A DNA stretch of 20,529 nt from Larix sibirica (taxonomy: Eukaryota > Streptophyta > Pinopsida > Pinales > Pinaceae), in NCBI GenBank assembly GCA_004151065.3, contig NWUY0300030136.1, positions 19,193-39,721 of the forward strand. Direction: 5' to 3'. The position numbers and the translations under genes were made by a program. Of this stretch, positions 11,016 through 19,961 are shown piece after piece; positions within the stretch are counted from its first letter, which is position 1, and every line of letters starts with the position of its first letter. Below the pieces are notes generated by a model that searched no databases, was not told the origin of the DNA, and worked only from the letters and a program-made list of their open reading frames with translations.

Positions 11016-11467
11016 AAAGTAGTCATCAACCATTTTTACTGAAAATATTTGTGCATCTAGAAGGTTATCCTCTAAACTGGTTGATTCTTCGCCTGTTTCC
11101 AACCTCAATAGATGGTCGAGGCCCGCATCCATCTTGTTGGGCTTTACTATGATCTCAAAATCATATTCCTGAAACAACAGTAACCATGGATAGATCTTCC
11201 CCCTAACACTGGCTTATTGACCAGGTATTTCAACGTATAGTGGTTAGTAAACATCTTAAAATGATCGCCTAACAAAGAATGTCTAAAATTTTGGAATGCA
11301 TAAACCATGGAAAGTCCTTCCCTTTCTGTCCTAATATAATTTTTTTTTTTTGTAGGAGATAACTTCCTACTGGAAAATTCAATAAGATGGTCAATAATAT
11401 AACCCTCACCTGGTTGAGCAAGTACCACACATAGAATGATAGATGAGGCATCGACATGGACATGGAA
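11016..11467 (-). pseudogene. Gypsy RNase H domain, frameshifted and truncated
   Basis: RNase H degrades the RNA strand during reverse transcription. After TAA 11470 the reverse-transcriptase frame continues with FHVHVDASSIILC, whose Asp is the expected first catalytic acid (codon at about 11452). It goes on through REGLSMVYAFQNFRHSLLG and HYTLKYLVNKPVLGG. A one-base loss in a G run near 11200 moves the reading to the next frame, which gives PWLLLFQEYDFEIIVKP and then DDYF just before the N. The order and spacing match the RNase H of plant gypsy elements. The domain end, the connection and integrase are lost. Confidence 0.8.
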
Positions 11468-12835
11468 TTATTTTTTCCAATCAGGGAATACCAGAATAGG
11501 TGATGTAACCATTTTCTCCTTTAACAAGTCAAGACTCTGTTGACATTCTTCATTCCAATAAAACTTTGCATCCTTATTAAGTAATTTTTCCAATGGTGCA
11601 GTGATCTGAGCATAGTCTTTGATAAATTTTCTATAATATCTTGTGTGACCTAGAGTTGTGTGCAGTTTTCGAACTGTAATATGCGATGGTAGATCCACTA
11701 TAATAGCAATATTTGTAGGGTCTACTAAAAAACCTTTCCTACAAACCACATGTCCCAACGTAATACCAAATGGAGCACATAATATACATTTTTTTAGGTT
11801 CAAATAAATTTGATACTGTCGACAACGTTCTAACATCAACCTCAAATTTTCGATGTGATTCTTAAGTAACCCATAGACTGTCCAGTCATCAAAATATATT
11901 TCTAAAAACTTATGAATGAATTTTTTAAATGCAGTGACAACTATTCTTGAGAAAATTGCGGGAGCATTCTTTAGGCCAAAAGGCATTACCATATACTAGA
12001 AACAGCCCCACTCCGTCGCAATGGTTTCCTTATGTCAATCTTCTTGAGCAATCTTAATCTGATGATATCTAGAGAATCCATTCGTAAATGAATAGTCTTC
12101 TTGCCCTCCAACACTTTCAAGTACTTCATTTGTAAATGGGGTTGGAAAAGGATCATGTAGACAAGCATCATTCAACTTCCTCGGGTCAACAAAAATCCTG
12201 ATTTCTCTAGTCTTCTTGTCTTGGACCATCATAGGACTGATCCATTATGATTCGTCGACAGGCTCAATGATTCCTGCATCAAGAATTCTGTCGAGCTCTG
12301 CTATGACCTTTTCTTTGTACCGTGGATTTAATCTGTACGACCACTGTTTTATTGGTTTAGCTTCTAGTTTCAGTGGTATTTTCATTTCACCCAGGTCGCC
12401 AACAATACCCTTCATCTATGAAAACTTAGTAAGAAACAGATCTTGAAACTCATGCAACAGGTCAGTAATTTTCCCAACTGTTTCATCGTCCCAGTAGTCA
12501 CCTATATTTGCAAACTTTGGGTTTTCAGTAGAACCAATATTTACCTTTTTAATCTTCAATGACTTCAGGAATTTGTCCAATGAAATTTCTGGTCCTTGCA
12601 GATCATGACTTCCTTCACTTTTTGGGATATGAATATCTTGTGGGTCATTCTCTTCTGGTCCACCGCTGATGTTGTAACATTCCATCATTTTCTCGACTGT
12701 CACATTCCATTGCGGCAGGTTGAGTACTGGTCCTAAGTTCTCTTCAAAAATATTAGCTTTGATAATCTGTAGAGTCGCATCTATTGTAGGAATTTCATCC
12801 TCATAATTAAATTTTTGTTTGAAACTTTCATCCAA
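11468..12835 (-). pseudogene. Gypsy reverse transcriptase with upstream linker, four in-frame stops
   Basis: Reverse transcriptase copies the element RNA into DNA. The linker ends TDLLHEFQDLF before TAG 12418-12416. The fingers and palm follow, with YRLNPRYKEK, LDAGIIEPV, a TAA at 12247-12245, then VQDKKTREIRIFVDPRKLND and YHQIKIA. After TGA 12037-12035 and TAG 11998-11996 comes MPFGLKNAPAIF, then the catalytic box YFDD (11896-11885), where most gypsy enzymes have Y-V/I-DD. The thumb region is also visible (LGHTRYYRKFIKDYAQI and PLEKLL). All pieces share one frame. Stop codons make it non-functional, although the catalytic Asp pair is intact. The block ends at TAA 11470-11468, directly before RNase H. 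Confidence 0.88.
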
Positions 12836-13309
12836 ATTGTCCCATTCTATTGTTCCTTGTCACAACTCCAACGACGTATACCAATTTCTTGGAATGGTGT
12901 CAAGTGTGTGGATGAGCATATGTACCCATTCTTGACTTGGTATATTCTGCCAAATTGTAGCACATGTAGGCAAATGATCAGTAGGGATAGTAAGCCCTAT
13001 GTATTTTTCTCCAATATAAAGGATTCCTTCCCCAAACCAAACTTTGAAACATATTCTACATTGCGAGCAACCAGTTACAGAGTGCTTATGTGTATCCTAC
13101 CATCTCGTCGGTGTTGCTTTCAAGGAGACATCTAGGGCTAATAAGCATTGTTGTTCAACTATCTTTCCTTCAAATTTATTGATAAACTGATCCACATCAG
13201 GTAAACCTTCATAAGTAGGAAGAATATATACCTTTGTTCCAACCCAACGCGGTGACTTTGTCACACTAGTACATCTTCGCATTGATACTTCATGCAACCT
13301 ATTTTGCTA
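12836..13309 (-). pseudogene. Second gag-like segment between protease and reverse transcriptase
   Basis: In the same frame as protease and reverse transcriptase is a stretch unlike either. It reads YILPTYEGLPDVDQFINKFE, then LALDVSLKATPTRW, TAG 13099-13097, a region with SQEWVHMLIHTLDTIPRNWY, TGA 12862-12860, and WDNLDESFKQKFNYED leading into the linker. The pattern of a short target-like line, an A-T-P-x-R-W motif, I-P-x-x-W-Y and W-x-x-L-x-x-x-F resembles retrotransposon gag (capsid) folds. I have the impression that similar spacers occur in some plant gypsy polyproteins, but I could not check. Its role is unknown. It is also interrupted by TAG 13309-13307 at its start. Confidence 0.55.
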
Positions 13310-14071
13310 GTTTTCTAGAGCTTTGTCGGAATCATATGAACATGAATTGACACTTCTCCAACTAAGCATACCATCTACTGTAGGATTGATATAGTCATTT
13401 ATATTGGAGGATACGTTATAGATGTTATCTAGATACTGAGTATCATATTCTCCTCTTACTGGTTCAACATATCTCTGTCCTTCCAATGGATCCAGGGGTG
13501 CAACAAATCTCATTTCTTCATTTTCAAATGTCACGATCCACTTGTTAAAGTTAATATGAGTCTGATTCTGAATATCCCAATCAATCCCCAGTAGATCAGG
13601 ATGCAGATTAGTGTCATCGACAATCTCAATTACTTCAAAATCTGCATATGTTCGTAATCCATCCACTTCGACAAGGACCCCTACCATTCTTCGGAATGGT
13701 ATTACTTTTTGTTGATTATCCAGTCGTAACTGGATAGAGGACCATACTAAATTTGGATTACACATGTTTTACCATGTTTTCTTGGTCAGGATGTTCACAT
13801 CTGAACCCAGATTTAAGATAATAAAATCCATGTCGTAGTCACCAACCTGCGTGCTAAGTCGCAGTTCCTGACCAATATTAATGATTTTTTGGACATGGTT
13901 AACATCTCTTTTGGATCTCAATTCTTCTTCAAGTTCCTCAATTAATCTTTGCAATTCTATTAATGCATTCTCATCCTTCATCAAAACTAAACAACTTTTC
14001 AAGAACGAATGAAGATCACTTACTTTTCCTAGATTCTTCTTTGGTGCTGACTTGTCGAAGCGAGGTGGCAT
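13310..14071 (-). pseudogene. Gypsy aspartic protease, catalytic Asp replaced by Asn
   Basis: The retropepsin-type protease would cut the polyprotein. An N-terminal Glu-rich helical region (LQRLIEELEEELRSKRD) leads to IILNLGSDVNIL. In plant gypsy proteases this site is Asp-(Ser/Thr/Leu)-Gly, and here the Asp codon is AAT (13813-13811), giving Asn. A G-to-A change (C-to-T on the other strand) would explain it. TAA 13771-13769 follows KKTW. The domain continues with LVEVDGLRTYADFEVIEI and the typical late motif HPDLLGIDWD, then INFNKWIVTFE. Missing Asp plus an internal stop means the enzyme is inactive. It shares its frame with gag and reverse transcriptase, with no frameshift signal between. 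Confidence 0.8.
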
Positions 14072-15357
14072 ATGATATACAGGTCCTTCCTCATTATTGG
14101 GTTGTGGGGAGGATGTCGAGGCACCCTTCTGAAATTCATTTTGTGCTTCAAAGCATACACCTTTCTCCTTCTGGACATTAAAGTGTGGTGGTTTCTGAGC
14201 TACCGACCTTACTCTTGGATCTCACAAATTATTAGAACCATTCTTGTCTCCACTCGTCATATCCCTTCCTCTTGTTACTATAGCGACAATAGACTGATTC
14301 CACCTCGGTTCTGCATAGATCTTCTATACATTTTGGTTCTAGTTCTGATTCATATTCTACTTCATTTGCCACTTCTCTATAAGTTGTGGACAGTCTTCAA
14401 TGGTATGATGTAGTGCTCTGCAATACATACAAGATGTAGCTGGATGCAGGAAATCTCTAGCGTAACGTCTAGGAGTGCCACAGTTATAACATATGAGTTG
14501 TCCTCTACCTCGACCAAATCCTCCTCATCTACGGCATCTAAATCCACCCCGTGGTTGATTAAATTATGGTTCAAGTATTTCAGTTGAACCTTCTCCTTTC
14601 ATAAGAAATGTGTCTGCAGTCCATTCAGTGAGCAACTGATATGCTCGACAGTGCTTCTTGTCATGTCCGACAGAGCTACAGAACTTACACCATAGATTTC
14701 GGGGAGTACTAACCAACTTTTGTAATAAGTAGTATTCCTCTGGTCGGTTCCCTTTGGTTTGACATATTCTACACCATACAGTCGGATTCAGTGGACTCAG
14801 ATTACTAGCATTGAGATAATCATGAAACGTTGTACATTGATCTTTGGAATGTCCATCTTCTTTACATGTAGTGCACCAAAAATCTTTATGTTTTTCTTTT
14901 CCCTTCTTGATATCTTGAATCTGAATAGACAAGTTTTCCAACTGCGACTGGATCTGAGCCATACCTACTCCAGTCTCTCCGATAGGTGATGCTTCTAACT
15001 TCATAGCCAACTCCAAGGCTTCTATTTGCATTGGAATCTTTTGTTGCATAAGTGGAACTCTGATGTGGGGCAACAATGCAGCTATGGAGCATCCCTTATG
15101 TTGTAAATCATTCAACGAAAAAATTGTTCGAGCCATCAAATTTTAAAACATTGGTCGAAGTCCCACATGGACTCGTTCAGCACTTGCTTGATCTCCTTCA
15201 TCTCAGTGATGCACTGAGATTCGTATTTTGGCTTCTTGAATTCGATCTTCAATCCCTCCTTTACTTCTGCTAAGTTATTTGCAGTTTGAGTACCAATAAC
15301 TTCAAAAAAAATCATAAACCAGTCTAAGGCACTTTTTTCCCTAAAGTCTGCTATCTA
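14072..15357 (-). pseudogene. Gypsy gag, C-terminal part with five zinc knuckles
   Basis: Gag forms the particle and binds the genomic RNA. Directly after the insertion junction the frame reads IADFREKSALDWF, a typical retrotransposon gag line, then AEVKEGLKIEFKKPK and ESMWDFDQCFK. A missing T near 15138 shifts the frame. The next frame continues with LLPHIRVPLMQQKI, EALELAMKLEASP and then knuckles. Counting residues from 15139: 89-102 (CTTCKEDGHSKDQC, intact), 123-136 (His to Asn, last Cys to Tyr), 151-164 (intact), 217-230 (His to Arg, last Cys to Phe) and 237-250 (CMYCRALHHTIEDC, intact). An Arg/Gly stretch (GFGRGRG) precedes the fourth. Stops are at 14566, 14527, 14359, 14341, 14326 and 14224. 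A run of three TAGs within 36 bases lies just after the last knuckle. Confidence 0.82.
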
Positions 15358-16053
15358 GACTACAGGGTAGCAGTGTTTAGGCACCTCAGCAATTAAAGAC
15401 TGTTTTTATGGTTTTTGGATAACAATGTAAAAATCAGATAAGGTAAAGGCAAAGTACAGAGACACAACAATATAATAACATCAGAAAATAAAATTATAAA
15501 GACAAGATTTTGTAGAATGGATGATATTACAACATTTCAGCTCAGGAGATAGGTCTCAAATCATACAAACACAAGTAATAAACAGACAGTTTACCATTGC
15601 AGCATAAGTAAAGATACAGGTATTCGAAATAACATTTCAAACATCAAATAAGCATTAACATTCACTTGCAGACATAGTATCTACATAGAAAACATCTATA
15701 TAAACAGCCATGCAAACAGGGTTCAAACAGAACCAAAGAATATCCACACAATATAAAGTTTAAAACCAAGCTCCATATAGATAATAAGTCATTCATACAA
15801 AACAAAGAAGTTCTTACACAGATAAGTATTGTAGAACTACACAAGCTCCTAGCATATCGACTCCCATGTGTGTCCCTTTTCATCAAAAAATATTACAATA
15901 TATATAGGAAAAGGTAAGATCAAAAGTTTCTTTGTAGATCCACCTTTTAAGGTTTCGACTTCTAAATATAGCCAAAATATATAACTGAAAAAGATCTAGT
16001 ATAACTAAGTTTAACAAGTGTCGAAACTACATTAAACTAGAAACCTATTAAAG
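15358..16053 (-). other. AT-rich 3' flank of the insertion's reading frame
   Basis: This is about 700 bases downstream (on minus) of the coiled-coil reading frame, up to the insertion edge. A 74-codon Cys/Leu/Phe-rich open run at 15662-15886 on minus has no domain character. Near the edge, CTGCTA and TAGCAG form a short inverted repeat around the junction (minus strand, about 15350-15370). I see no clear poly(A) tail. Confidence 0.4.
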
Positions 16054-17841
16054 TCATCTGGATGCCTCAACTAAAATAGCTAACCCATCCAGCACCTGTG
16101 CTTTCCTTTGTAATCTGATGATCTCCTTCTGCATATGACTGAGTTGTTTCTCAAGTTCCTCTTTATCTTTCACGAGCTGGGCATTTTTTTCATGAGCTTC
16201 TTTTCTTCTTTTCACAGCTTCATTAGCTGTCTGTGTTATTTTTGAAAAGTTTTTGTTTACCTCCTGGAGGTCTTGCTTTAGCATCTTGTTGGCTGTCATT
16301 AAACCATCATTAATCTGGCTCATATGTTCATTTTGACATTTGAAATGATCAATTTCTTTTCTTTCTTTTTCCTTTTCAAAATCCCCCATATCATTATTCA
16401 CATCTTTGGATTTTTCATTTGCAACCATCTCTTTATCAAAATCTGATTGTCCCTTTGAAGATTCAATTACTTCTACCCCAACCATTATTTTTTCTCTTAC
16501 CTCTGAAATTTCTGCTGCTGTATTCTTTTCTATATCTCCACTACTATTACCATGAAAATTCTTGGGAACTATATCTGGAATTTTCTTCAAGATTTGATGA
16601 ATACCATCAAGAAATTGAATTAATGTTGATTCCAGTTCTTTTGTTTTTTAATCTTCTTCATCCTCACTTGATGAATCTTGTACATTTAAAACTTGATCTT
16701 TCCTAAATTTTGGATTCAATACTACTTTCATATTTGATCTAAGCTTATTTCCAGGTCTTGTTTTTGACCTAAAATATGCTTTGAGTGGCTCAGATGAACA
16801 TTGTGAGGGTTTTGATATTTTGTTAAGAGACGAAATTGGATCTAGTTCTTTTTCATCTACTTCCATTTCATCAACAGGATTCATTACTGCATTGTCATTT
16901 TTTAACTCTTCAAGATTCTTCTGTTTTCTTTTTGCAGGAGTTTGTATTTTCATTTCCTTCTCAAGCAATTTCTCCATGTGGCGTTCTTTCTTTCTAGACA
17001 AGATTTCAACCTCTGTACAATCGAAAATTTTCATGACCTTTTTACCAGAAGGGTTTTGTTTTCTTTTTCCCTTTTTCTCTTCCTTAGATTCCACTTTAAA
17101 CCCTGACCAATATAAAAAATGAGACCAAGTTCTCCCCTGCTTTTCTACTTCTTTAGAAATTAACAATTTTACCAGGCCATGGTGAAACATATTGTTAGAA
17201 GAATCAAGCTGATTCTTAATCCTAGATGCCATTTTACTTAAACTTTTCTGCAAGTAGTGGGGTAGGTTCAATTTCTTGGTACCTGATACATGTTGTAGCA
17301 GGCGCATATGGTAACGGTATATGGTGGCGAACCTGCCTTCACACGTCACATATCTCTGAATAATTTGAAGAACATCCTGCCATTTTTTTATTAAGAAAGT
17401 ATTCTGAATACCCTGGCTCCAGTTGGGATTTTTATGCGCAGGTAGAAGGAAATGACTGAAATATTCATCAATAGACTGCCTTTTATACCATTTTTCTCCT
17501 TCAGGAATGACACCAATGGATTCTGCAATAGTTTCTTCTGTCACTGCAAACTCAAGACCACCAATCTTCACTAATAATCCATCACAATTTTGACAAAAAG
17601 ACCTTGTAACCCCTATGTGATACTCGTTGATTCTTTCAAACATAGCATACCAGCCAAATCCCTTCACTTTTTCAAGAGCTAATGGGATTTTATGCATCCA
17701 TTCGATGCTCTGGGGCTCAATCCTGAGCACGTGACCACTAGGACGAGGTTTCCTATCTATCTCCATGGCTGAAAATGAAACTGTAGAAGCGGTACTTGAA
17801 ACAGAGCTTTGAGATGAAAGCATACAAAACCCTCTTTGCAT
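16054..17841 (-). CDS. Element-borne protein, plant-transposon-like domain plus coiled coil, one internal TAA
   Basis: The frame opens at ATG 17841. A second in-frame ATG is Met26, so the true start is not certain. It runs 397 codons to TAA 16650-16648, then continues in the same frame without another stop for 197 codons to 16054. Residues 1-30 are Ser-rich. Residues 35-250 form a globular part with YHIGVTRSFCQNCDGLLV, AVTEETIAESIGVIPEGEKW and RYVTCEGRFATIYRYHMRLL. The pattern 'target chain, ligand-like strand, I-A-x-x-I-G-V' recalls the putative plant transposon/plant-mobile-domain-like proteins, but I cannot confirm the family. Residues 251-270 are Lys-rich and NLS-like. An acidic DSSSEDEED precedes the TAA. 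Beyond it is a long coiled coil (LVKDKEELEKQLSHMQKE) ending LVEASR. The frame is far better kept than the surrounding gag. Function unknown. The TAA may be a disabling mutation, a sequencing error or the true end of a shorter protein. Confidence 0.65.
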
Positions 17842-18316
17842 ACAAACACCATCTTATCCTCCCGAACATTTATAGAAAATATTATCAGGTTCAAAAATGA
17901 TTGTAAAATATGGAGATGTATGAGCACTCCTCGAAGAACCAGCTTCAAACCCTGATCAATCCATGATTATACTCTGCACAAGAATCTACTTCAGCCAACT
18001 GGCAGCGTGCATGGATTTAAATGATGAAATGCATTGCCAGCCTATGTTAAATATAATCAATGTATTATTTAGTCTCAAATTTTTTGCATGAATCATGAAC
18101 TAACTTTAAATGATCTATAGGAGCATAGGTTAAAAACTAAATATTTGTAATTGCACAAGATATTTTGAAATCAAAACAATCCAAGCTTTAGGGAAATGAG
18201 AAAATCAAACAAGGGATAGAAATCTAAGATTAAGAAATAAAACTAGGTCAAAACACTAAAAAATGGCTTAACAAACCTTAGGATAAACATGCACGACCTT
18301 GGAAATTCATGATCAA
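17842..18316 (-). other. 5' flank of the insertion's reading frame
   Basis: This region lies between the insertion edge and the ATG at 17841 on the minus strand. It would contain the promoter and leader if the reading frame is expressed. It is AT-rich, and I do not see a TATA box that I would defend. A 63-codon open run at 17757-17948 overlaps the start of the gene in another frame and is a shadow. Confidence 0.4.
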
Positions 18317-18775
18317 CTACGCCAACTTGACTTTGTCATCTTGTACTTGTTTCACAATCCATGCTGCATTGCATAAAAACCAGTGTTGTTCTGGATCTTC
18401 AGATCCATTCCCATTGAAAATAGGAAGATTCATGTCGTCCCCATCCATTCTTCGCCTCTTATGTCTTGGATGATTTACTAATAGACTACTACTTGCAGCT
18501 TTCCCACTCATCAAATTATTACTCTGACTATTACCGCTAGTTTGACTTGATTGAAAAAACTCTGTAGAATTATTAGGTCTTACCTCAGTCTCCTGGGATG
18601 TACGTGGGGTAGTGGGTATGTCGTAGCCTCGGGTGTGGAACTGTCCTTCAAATTGCTCTTCTTATTAAGATATGAGCCGATAGTCTTCCTCCTCATCTCT
18701 AGAATCCTCGTCGATCTGTGGTACTAGCTCGTAGCCTCCTCTTTCAGTTGCACTACAACCCCTCTTTTCTGTCAT
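18317..18775 (-). pseudogene. Gypsy gag, N-terminal part, cut by the insertion
   Basis: The ATG at 18775-18773 starts MTEKRGCSATERGG, followed by an acidic stretch (DEDSRDEEEDYR). Two adjacent stops, TAA TAA (18667-18662), interrupt it. The same frame then continues with EEQFEGQFHTRGYDIPT, a Ser/Asn/Gln-rich spacer, the basic HPRHKRRRMDGDD and the gag line NLPIFNGNGSEDPEQHWFLC, ending QDDKVKLA. The E-D-P-x-Q-H-W-F segment is the usual entry to the retrotransposon gag domain, and it meets the C-terminal half at 15354. The ATG is chosen because it is the first Met of the continuous frame and the composition changes upstream of it. Confidence 0.75.
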
Positions 18776-18956
18776 AGTTCTCCTCCTCTTGTTCGACTGA
18801 AACCATTTCCCACTTCGCATAAACACACACTCGTCATCAAATTCACTTTATTCTCCTTCTAGCATCTCAAATCATTCTCAATTGATTCACATCGTTGTCC
18901 ATACAATACCCATTCCCACTGCGCACAATTACTTTACTCATCAGATTCAATTTGCA

Positions 18957-19421
18957 TCACACCTTTTTCACAGAGTAGTTTCTTATTGATAATTTCAATG
19001 ACTTGAGGTACTTACCACATGGACCTTCAAATAACTTGCATTCTATTGCACTATATGACTTAGTAGTGTCAACAACTAATTCAGTAATATGCCCCTCCAG
19101 AATACTGTCCAGCCAATAATCTACTACGAGTGAAATTTTTTTATTCACACCTTTTAGTCATTGTATCAATGATGGCGTCCACCGTTGAGGTTCACATCCC
19201 TGGAAATTCATCTTCTGCTCAGTCAGTATTGCTAGCCATTCATGTAATATCACTATAAATTCTTCAAAGAAGGCCTCATGAATGTCAATAAAAACATACT
19301 TCTCTAACCATCCTTTGTCGTCCAACCGAGGATGCTTATTTTGTTCTTCTGCAAATTCTTTGAGTTGACGGTATACCCAGTCCTGGATCTATGGCTTAGT
19401 CAGATTCCACAACATTCCCAT
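18957..19421 (-). pseudogene. Unrecognised pre-gag reading frame of the gypsy element
   Basis: Between the LTR-like region and gag, one minus-strand frame is protein-like for about 154 codons, from ATG 19421 to TGA 18959-18957, with TAG 19391-19389 and TGA 19160-19158 inside. It reads WVYRQLKEFAEEQNKHPRL, then WLEKYVFIDIHEAFFEEFIV, and after the second stop VVDYWLDSILEGHITELVVD and KLFEGPCGKYLKSLKLSIRN. It is rich in Trp, Phe and charged residues, not low complexity. It ends about 180 bases before the gag ATG on the same strand. Some plant gypsy lineages (TAT/Ogre) carry an extra ORF here, but I cannot match the sequence. It may instead be a remnant of unrelated DNA. Confidence 0.45.
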
Positions 19422-19875
19422 TCACCTCAAAGTATCAGTCCTGGAAATGGAACCATTTTTTGGCGCACTTCTACTTCGACCAGCGTTCAACACTTAACAT
19501 TTCACCAACAAACAACCCATCCTCAACACCGGTCGAATGGGAGCAAATCCCTTTTGGAAAAACTGCAGAGCAGATGAGGTCTCACCCGAGGTGTATCTAG
19601 AGACTACGGGAACCATACTTCATGCAGTATGGAAGGGGAACATTCAATATACAATAACTTCATCAGTATCTCTTACTTCCTAACATCGATAGAAACAGAG
19701 CTTCAACTCATGTATTCTTCGACAAAACCCATAGCTTCGCCAAAGACGTACACTTAGTGCATAATTAACATTCATATCATAACCATTGGTGTCAAACATG
19801 CATTCAGTTAAATATTCATAAGAGGAAATAAACACATATCACACCACACATTAGATTATAACACATAACACACCA
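19422..19875 (-). other. Gypsy leader or LTR 3' part, boundary not resolved
   Basis: This stretch should contain the end of the 5' LTR and the primer-binding site. I looked on the minus strand for CA followed by a TGG-type tRNA complement and found only poor candidates (for example TGGTTCCCG near 19610). Reading frames run both ways for 19330-19580: plus-strand PQSISPGNGTIFWR and minus-strand GVEDGLFVGEMLSVERW. Neither is clean or recognised. Confidence 0.35.
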
Positions 19876-19911
19876 GGTTTAACATGGAAACCCATCTGGG
19901 AAAAACCATGG
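19876..19911 (-). promoter_or_regulatory. LTR-type hairpin motif
   Basis: On minus this reads as GGTTTTTCCC, a short loop, then GGGTTTCC followed by ATGTTAAACC. It folds with CATGG pairing to CCATG and CCC to GGG. Motifs of this form (a GTTTTTCCC...GGGTTTCCACGT-like hairpin) are familiar from the transcribed part of plant LTRs. It lies about 260 bases downstream of a TATA box on the same strand, as expected for an R/U5 region. Confidence 0.5.
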
Positions 19912-19913
19912 AA

Positions 19914-19961
19914 GCACTTGTATTTATTAGAGTCGTAGCGCTTGTATTTATTAGAGTTGCA
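19914..19961. repeat. Two 24-bp tandem units
   Basis: The unit GC(A/G)CTTGTATTTATTAGAGT(C/T)G(T/C)A occurs at 19914-19937 and 19938-19961, with three differences. It sits directly beside the LTR hairpin and is probably a small duplication within the LTR. Confidence 0.85.

Larger units (their letters stand above)
15355..18319 (-). mobile_element. Insertion of about 2.96 kb inside gag, flanked by CTA on both sides
   Basis: Gag coding stops at VKLA (Ala codon 18322-18320) and resumes at IADFREKS (from 15354). The plus-strand triplet CTA is present at both edges (15355-15357 and 18317-18319). The simplest reading is a 3-bp target duplication with inserted DNA at 15358-18316. Three-base duplications are known for CACTA (En/Spm) and PIF/Harbinger transposons. 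The left end, GACTACAGGG, is one base from a CACTA-type start, but the right end (CATGATCAA) is not its inverted copy, so the class is open. The cargo is one reading frame of about 595 codons, with about 475 bp upstream and 700 bp downstream that hold nothing else I recognise. Confidence 0.6.

Noticed and set aside
10379-11152. 257-codon plus-strand ORF as an intact gene
   Set aside because: It begins within the zinc knuckle at a non-ATG codon and crosses the N into the antisense of gypsy RNase H.
15351-15380. Insertion as a Helitron or hAT element (A before TCTAGACTA; CAGGGTAGCAG as a terminal repeat)
   Set aside because: On the other side there is no CTRR end with hairpin, no matching inverted CCCTG end and no 8-bp duplication. 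Only the triplet CTA is shared.
16648-16650. Programmed readthrough of the TAA as in retroviral gag-pol
   Set aside because: TAA is the least readthrough-prone stop, no downstream pseudoknot or purine-rich signal is evident, and the protein is not gag or pol.
15355-18319. Gag interruption as a spliceosomal intron (GTAG...TAG)
   Set aside because: Splicing at the available GT and AG sites does not restore the gag frame, and the interior carries a long reading frame.
19332-19577. 81-codon plus-strand ORF rich in Ser/Thr/Gln/His
   Set aside because: It overlaps the better-supported minus-strand pre-gag frame and lacks any domain.
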